Positions 58,138 through 64,000 of a stretch of DNA of 64,000 nucleotides are shown here, one piece after another. The translations under genes and the position numbers were made by a program. The DNA is from Cladorhizidae sp. MBARI D1340-BT2 (Eukaryota; Porifera; Demospongiae; Poecilosclerida; Cladorhizidae), in contig JAQNBH010000017.1 of assembly GCA_028752905.1 (NCBI GenBank), forward strand, positions 32,191,908-32,255,907, written 5' to 3'. Below the pieces are notes generated by a model that worked only from the letters and a program-made list of their open reading frames with translations, was not told the origin of the DNA and did not search any database. The number at the start of each line of letters is the position of its first letter. The stretch's first letter is position 1.

Positions 58138-58257
58138 CAGAATTGCTATTGACAGAAATCAAGATATGTTGTTGAAGAAGTTCAGTATCCTGGGGCAGAT
58201 CTCCGAGATGTTAAATCAGATGAATTGGTTGGCTGTGTTAAGATTAAATTTCTGAAT
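58138..58257 (+). CDS. conserved block Y, candidate exon (partner of 50755)
   Basis: Acceptor CCATTTCAG, then IAIDRNQDMLLKKFSILGQI and SEMLNQMNWLAVLRLNF before a stop. Nearly identical to the inverted copy. It lies head-away from the neighbouring Ig2 copy, so it belongs to a different transcription unit or is conserved non-coding sequence. Confidence 0.3.
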
Positions 58258-60212
58258 TTACTGATAATGATGTTAAAGAAGGAAAAATAAGTATCATGGA
58301 GTTGCTGGTTTCTAATTTTAGGGGTTTTATTTCTGTACCCTATCATTTATATTTCATACATTTAGAGAAGTATTGGGTGATAGTGCAACTCAAAATGGAT
58401 ACAATTAGTTATTACAGTTAGGTCGTATTAGATCACATTAAAAAAAAATTAGTGATAATACTTGAAAAATAGCTAAGTGTAAATATTTTATTGTTTCTAT
58501 GCCCTATATACTTAATATTTTATATATATTACTAAAATAATTATTAAAAGTATCGAGGCACCAGCAGGTTAAAAATCTACTGTTGAATCATTACTTAAGA
58601 AATGTCCAAGTTCATACCCATAAGTAATTTTGGTAGTAAATTGTATATGTCCTGCTATAATTTGATTTTTCAAAATATATGTACCAGGACTAGGTAACAG
58701 GGTGATGCAGTAATCTCAGTACACATGAATATAGACCACCACAACTTATGAAATACTTCATTTAAATGCTTGGAGAGTGAGGCACATATCTAGTGCAATC
58801 TTCTGCCTCACTCTACCACAATACCAGCAAGTAGTACAGTTGTTATAGTAACACAATTGCTTTATGGTAATATTTATTTTCTCTGTTTTACTGAAAGGCA
58901 ATAATTACTCTATACTTTCAGCTAATCTCTTATACTCTAGATGTGATGTATCTTAAAGTTAGCAAGATGTTTTCAGTCACTAGTGAATAGCTATATAACT
59001 TACATGTGACTACTGTAATAATGTGTATGTAATGTGCTTGTGAATTTTCCTTACTACTTGGATACAAAGATCATATTCAGTGTCAAGGCATCACAACTAG
59101 ACTGGGGGCAAAGGTTAAAAGCATGTACCCATGTGTCATCAACCTTGGCCCATTATTAGCATGTACCTATACACATGTCCTACTAACCATGGGAGTGAAA
59201 GGGTGGGGTTGATTGCATTTGACCACCTAGTTGACTCCAAATTGCCAAGCTCATTATAATCTGGTGAAGTGAAAGAGAAAGCAGCTATGTCTGTCTTTTG
59301 GCTACATGCTCTCTATATAGCGAAGGTTTAAATGTCTTTCTATCCAGACTCTGAAGGTGAATCACCTTATATCTCAATGATGCCTTTTCTTTCAAGGTTT
59401 GATTATTATCAGCCAATGCAAATTCCTTGCTTAGCGAATTACTTATAATATAATTCAAAGACAAAAATGGACACGATTTTGAGATGGATTAAGATATCAA
59501 TGTCAAGCAGGTCTCTCTACAGTTATAAGGTCTGTTATGATAATTCATTATGACCTTCCCTGATGTGATGACTAACTTTTGTGCATTGTAAGTAGAAGCA
59601 ATAGTTGTGGCACATGTGACATTATTTCTTTTGGTGGTTAGAAAAACTGAAGAAATGCAGACAGTGCAAGAAGATCAATGCAGACAGTGATGGTGTGTAT
59701 ATGTTACATAAATGTACATACATGGTTTTGCTAGTTGCATCATTCCTTTGGGCTACTCAAAGAATTATTTTTGACACTGTGTATAATGTTGTAAGGATCA
59801 AAACTGCTTTAGCACTGATTACTGCAGATGCTCATCCACAGGCACAAGAAGTAAGTTAATTGTTAAATACTGTAAACTCAGCATCCTTGCTATCAAAGAA
59901 GTTGCAGATTTATATAACGTACACTACTCATAATATTTCGCAGACAAGTGCATCATGTGGTGACAAGCCAGTGACTAGCAAAAACTCATGGCAAGTGTAT
60001 AAAGAAAATGTCAACACAAAGACAGGCTAGGAATGGATAACGGACAAGGAATTTGGATAGAATCAAATGTTAAAAAAACATAGAAAAAAATATATCAGTA
60101 TTGGATAATTCAACACAAAGGTGCACTGATAATACTTATCGCATTTAACCTTCATTCATTCTTCATACCATTGATATTGGTAAGTGCAGCCATGCTGGTA
60201 TGCTTACTTTTG

Positions 60213-61273
60213 AATGGGAACCGTGCACTTTATTGTGCACTTAATTAGCATATTATATTATGTGAGCCATTATCATAGAATGTCAGGTTAGTATTTGTTT
60301 CTGCACAAGTACTAGATGCACATTTGTACTTATCATGGAGGAAGCTAATAAGGACCACAAATTTGCATATTGCACACCTGATTCTTTATACTGGGCTCTG
60401 CAGAGCTGATTGTGACAAAGTTGGATAAAGGAAATTTAAAGGTTAAGTCCAAAATTAAATGTTCCAATGCAGGTTGACTGGTTTTTATTTAGAAAACTTA
60501 TTATTAGCAATCACACTTGTTATTTGGTTTTAGTGGACTTTAAAATGTATAAAGTGTTTCAAAATCAATGATATTCATTGCTTGCGAACCATTTGGTAGA
60601 GTAAGCAATATTTCATCTTTAAGCACTGACAAGATGATTTAGGGAGTCTTTGATATGTAAAAGAGCACTTTAACAACTTAATCCTGTAATGTCAATAACA
60701 ATCAAGATACGATGACAAATTTCTAATAAATGCCAACTGTGTATGAAGCTAATTGTTTATGGATTAGCAATTGTTTACAGAGTCAAACTAAGTTTCGATT
60801 TTTCTTCATGGAAAATGCTACATATGAACTAAGGCAATTAATATGAAACACTAAATAGCTATGCAGTGCAATGGTAATAATAATAGTAGAAAAAGTAGCA
60901 TTGTAAATATGCTCACACATACTGTGACAAATTAATATATTATTATTATGTTAATTTACGATAATACCATAGCAGACAAACTGCTAGAGTCCTTTTGTGC
61001 ATGGCAAGCTATTATTCTCCTTTGTTAAAATCAGGGATGTATTAGAACGTTCTATATAATTATATTGCCTATTTTGCTAACCCCTTTAGAGTAAGCACAT
61101 TTTCCAGCATTAGATCTGGAATTCAAGCTTTGTCAGACTTACTGACATTATATTTTAGACTCTTCATTAATACTTTTTCCTCCACTTGATTTGATTCTTC
61201 AGATAAGACAAAAGACGATTGAAGAAATACATTGGTTCAACATTTGAGGCAATTTCTAATAATTATTATAATA
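60213..61273. other. non-coding, direct repeat of 29840-31118
   Basis: Similarity with the 29.8-31.1 kb stretch continues into the TM exon. No open exon. Confidence 0.55.
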
Positions 61274-61731
61274 TTATTTAACATGATGTGGGCATATGAA
61301 ATACACTTCTTTATTATATAGCATGATATTATTTCTTTTATGATAAAAATTTAATGGCAGATGGAACTTAATTATCAGGTGACATATATATTGACACCAT
61401 TTTCTCATAGACAGGCTGAGGAGGTAGTTTCTGAGATTGGATAGATTCTGCCATTTCTGATGTCTGTGAAGATCTCTGTTATATAAAGATTGTAACAAAT
61501 TATTCAAATAGACCAGTATTACATTTGTCCTGAAAGTTACCATTTCATTAATTGGCATTCCTGATAGAGGTCTGTATTTCTTCATATTGAAATTAACATA
61601 TAATCCAATGATGCTCGTAATGCTGATGATAAACAAACCGAAGAGTGCAGCAATTCCCATCACAATGTAGGAATAATATGGAATGTTGTGTCCAACTGAA
61701 GTCATTCTGAAGAAAGTCGTACTTGTGTTAC
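61274..61731 (-). CDS. second Ig-receptor transmembrane exon (open)
   Basis: Acceptor ATGTTTCAG lies above 61731; the exon enters at phase 1. It encodes the stem (GNTSTTFFRMTSVGHN), a membrane helix (IVMGIAALFGLFIISITSII) and tail (NMKKYRPLSGMPINEM), with donor GTAACT after 61541 (phase 0). Read-through stays open to 61274 (TFRTNVILVYLNNLLQSLYN). Relative to 31498 the spliced part has only in-frame length changes. Its Ig exons would lie to the right, beyond the window, as the order at 31-36 kb predicts. Confidence 0.6.
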
Positions 61732-63884
61732 CTGAAACATGATTATTGAAATGATTATTATGCTTAATAAAATTTTTATCATAATTATTTACCAGATACT
61801 CTTCACCGAAGCAGATATAAGCTAACTTAATACATTAAGACATGCTAACACCTAATTTTGAGCTCTACATGGCAAGTACATCACATAATTGCTATAGAAA
61901 ACTGCCGATTTGAGGGAGTAAGCACATCTTAAAAATTAAATTGATCATCACAGCTGCCAATGCCAACTGGGTACCACCTTAATCACTTCTCCCTACAATA
62001 AAGTGGCAATCCTGGATGGGTTTCTTTGCATGAGTTTATGTTACAGACATATTTGCAAGATGTAATTCTTGAATAGATTTGTTTGCTTACCTCAATAGTC
62101 TTATACCAAGCTGCAACTTTTTTTATTTTAATTTTTATTTTTATTTTATTTTTTAATTTATATTATGATTATAATATAAAATGATGTCAATCAATCCCGT
62201 CTGCTCTCCCATTGTCCCCAAAACAGAACTTGCATTTTCCCTCTGAATTGTGGACTGAGATCATTGTATTTGAATTGTCAGCTTGAAATGACTATCTATA
62301 ATAATATGAATTAAGTCCAGGTTGAGTTAAGCACAATGATAAAAATTTGCTTTTTCCCCTGGCATCCTTACGTTATAGATTAATGATGACATTGTACACT
62401 CTTATAGCTAAAAATGACCCTACTAATAGGGCTACATGGCTGAAGAAATCAGTAGTTAGTGTACATTTTCTAGAATAAATGCTATTATATCCACAAATTT
62501 GAACCAATCAAATAATTTAATTTAAAAAAATAATACTGAAGTTCATGTATTGAGTTATGAGATTTTTTAATTAATATCTACATAACTATCAAGGAGAAAT
62601 TCACTGGTCAGATAATTCTCTCCATCAAAAATACCTCTGCAACTAACATTTACAAATAGAGCCTGCTTATGACTAGATCATTATAATGCAGTGTGCTATC
62701 CAACAGACCACAAAAATTATGGTAAAGAGATTCAGGGTATTACAGAACATACTAATGTAACAAAAAGGTCATCAAGTTATTAAAAACATCTAAGTTATAT
62801 TTGGTGAGTGTGTGTTTGTGTGCAAGTGTTCCCATGTATCCTTGTTATTATTAAATTGCTAGTACTTCAAATTAATTCTTCTTTGTTTTTAGAACCCAAC
62901 CTAAGACACGGAACATAAAAGATTCACAAAAGACTAACAAAAGGCTTGTTTCTAGTGGCAACTGATGTCATACTTTGAATCTTTATTATTGCAAAGCAGG
63001 AAAAGCAATTGAGTTGTCCATTGAAATTTTGGTTTTGACGATGGCTCATGTCAACCTCCCCCCTCCTCCAGCTAAACCTGCTGACAGATTATTCCGAAAA
63101 CACTTTCCTCCTGCCTTGTAAAAAAAGGCCAATCAACCCCCAAAACTATGAAAAACCTTGAAATTCAAGCATCTATCTGTAGAACTCCTTATAATTAGTG
63201 ATTTGATGGCGGTTTTAAAATGGTTGCCAACTATAACAAAGTTTACACTCAGCTAAATCTAACTCTGGCATCTTCTTAATATGTCTTAAGACATCTTTGA
63301 TCCCTAAATACTTTCACTAGCCTTCCTTGAATGCTTTGCGAAGGTAGTAAATGGGGAGCCCAAAACTCCATTAAACCATGAAATTTCATCTTCAGGATCC
63401 TCCATCTACTTTTCCCCCACACACAACTTGCACAGTATGTCTGTTCATCAACCATAAGGACTCCAAACTGACTAATCATTTAATCTCTCTCTCTTAACAC
63501 ATGATTTGTGTAAAGTCATTATACAAACAAATGAATCAAGAACTTTCTGATGTAGACAACTGACATTTTTAGGTTATCATAACCTAGACCAATATTACAA
63601 CAATTTTTTTAAAAATCAAATTGGAGGTTATTTTAAAGGTTCTTGTAAAACGTTTTCTTCTACATTGGTAAATTCTTATTTCAACTAGTCCTATATTTTT
63701 GGTTTAGACATTTTTTGTCCTCTACTACATTATATTTGGCTTAGCCCTAATAAACTAAGCATTATAACAACTAACATAAAAAATAAAATATTAACTAAAT
63801 TATGTAAGTAGCTATACAGTACATGGTAATAAATATACTATGGCTATGAAATAAAAATATAACATCTTGCACATAAAGATCATT
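61732..63884. other. non-coding, probably intron of the second receptor copy
   Basis: AT-rich, without recognisable exons. Part of 63700-63860 is similar to 32820-32960 (inverted). Confidence 0.4.
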
Positions 63885-64000
63885 GACTATTAATTCTTGC
63901 CAACCCTTCTGACTGCCCGTCTGACTAAATTTATGCTCTCACAAAGTAAACCCAAGGAAGGTGGAACAAGTGGGTTTTGGGTCTATAGGCCATAGCTATG
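63885..64000 (+). repeat. dispersed repeat DR1, copy 4 (cut by window edge)
   Basis: Begins as 23180 does (CTATTAATTCTTGCCAACCC) and continues to the end of the window. Confidence 0.8.

Larger units (their letters stand above)
53195..60212 (-). repeat. inverted duplication IR-1, right arm
   Basis: Partner of 48165-52467. It is longer because it contains a 670-bp TTAA-flanked element and the 2546-bp hAT-E. Removing these and the solo LTR of the other arm leaves arms of about 3.8 kb each. Confidence 0.92.

Overview
The window looks like nuclear DNA of an invertebrate animal. It is AT-rich and mostly non-coding, with tiny introns (63 and 85 bp inside transposase genes, GT-AG), phase-1 immunoglobulin exons, a perforin-2/MPEG1-like MACPF gene remnant, a C2-domain exon, metazoan hAT transposases with TTF/ZMYM-type N-termini, Ty3/Gypsy retrotransposons and a LINE reverse transcriptase. 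A sponge or similar early-branching animal would fit, but that placement is inference. I recognised no bacterial gene, rRNA, tRNA or CRISPR array.

Layout. (1) 1-9.5 kb is a transposon graveyard: hAT-A (about 428-6896) is split by a young Gypsy element (603-4989, LTRs nearly identical, 4-5 bp target duplication), followed by a second hAT relic, a LINE RT fragment and several perfect hairpins. (2) 11.5-12.9 kb is an old Gypsy pol fragment on the minus strand. (3) 13.3-14.4 kb is a MACPF gene with a signal peptide, broken by a small inserted element carrying CCCTAG repeats and by one in-frame stop. C2-like exons lie 3 kb downstream (17.3-18.0 kb). (4) 18.0-22.0 kb is hAT-B inserted inside a codon run of another hAT relic (F); a 19-bp minisatellite follows. 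(5) 22.7-64 kb is a much-duplicated locus of small immunoglobulin-superfamily membrane receptors. One set of exons is open and phase-compatible on the minus strand: signal peptide 35951-35894, Ig1 34624-34382, Ig2 33780-33445, TM 31498-31302. A second open TM exon lies at 61731-61541. Other copies are broken.

The receptor locus has been copied in direct and inverted orientation. The clearest case is an inverted duplication with arms 48165-52467 and 53195-60212. Because the arms were once the same, each serves as an empty-site control for the other. This shows directly a 569-bp solo LTR (48435-49003), a 2546-bp hAT (55029-57574) with a 5-bp target duplication, and a 670-bp TTAA-flanked element (53356-54025). 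A second inverted pair (36361-36725 plus 43170-43650, against 46815-47740) has its left arm split by a LINE relic, itself hit by two more hAT elements (C and D). A 773-bp near-perfect foldback element (two 379-nt arms) sits at 44928-45700, and an older relative at about 15590-16560.

Most likely biology: a rapidly duplicating Ig-receptor family, possibly a recognition or immune locus, within about 20 kb of a decayed pore-forming immune gene, in a region full of nested transposons. All functional statements are inferred from sequence motifs.
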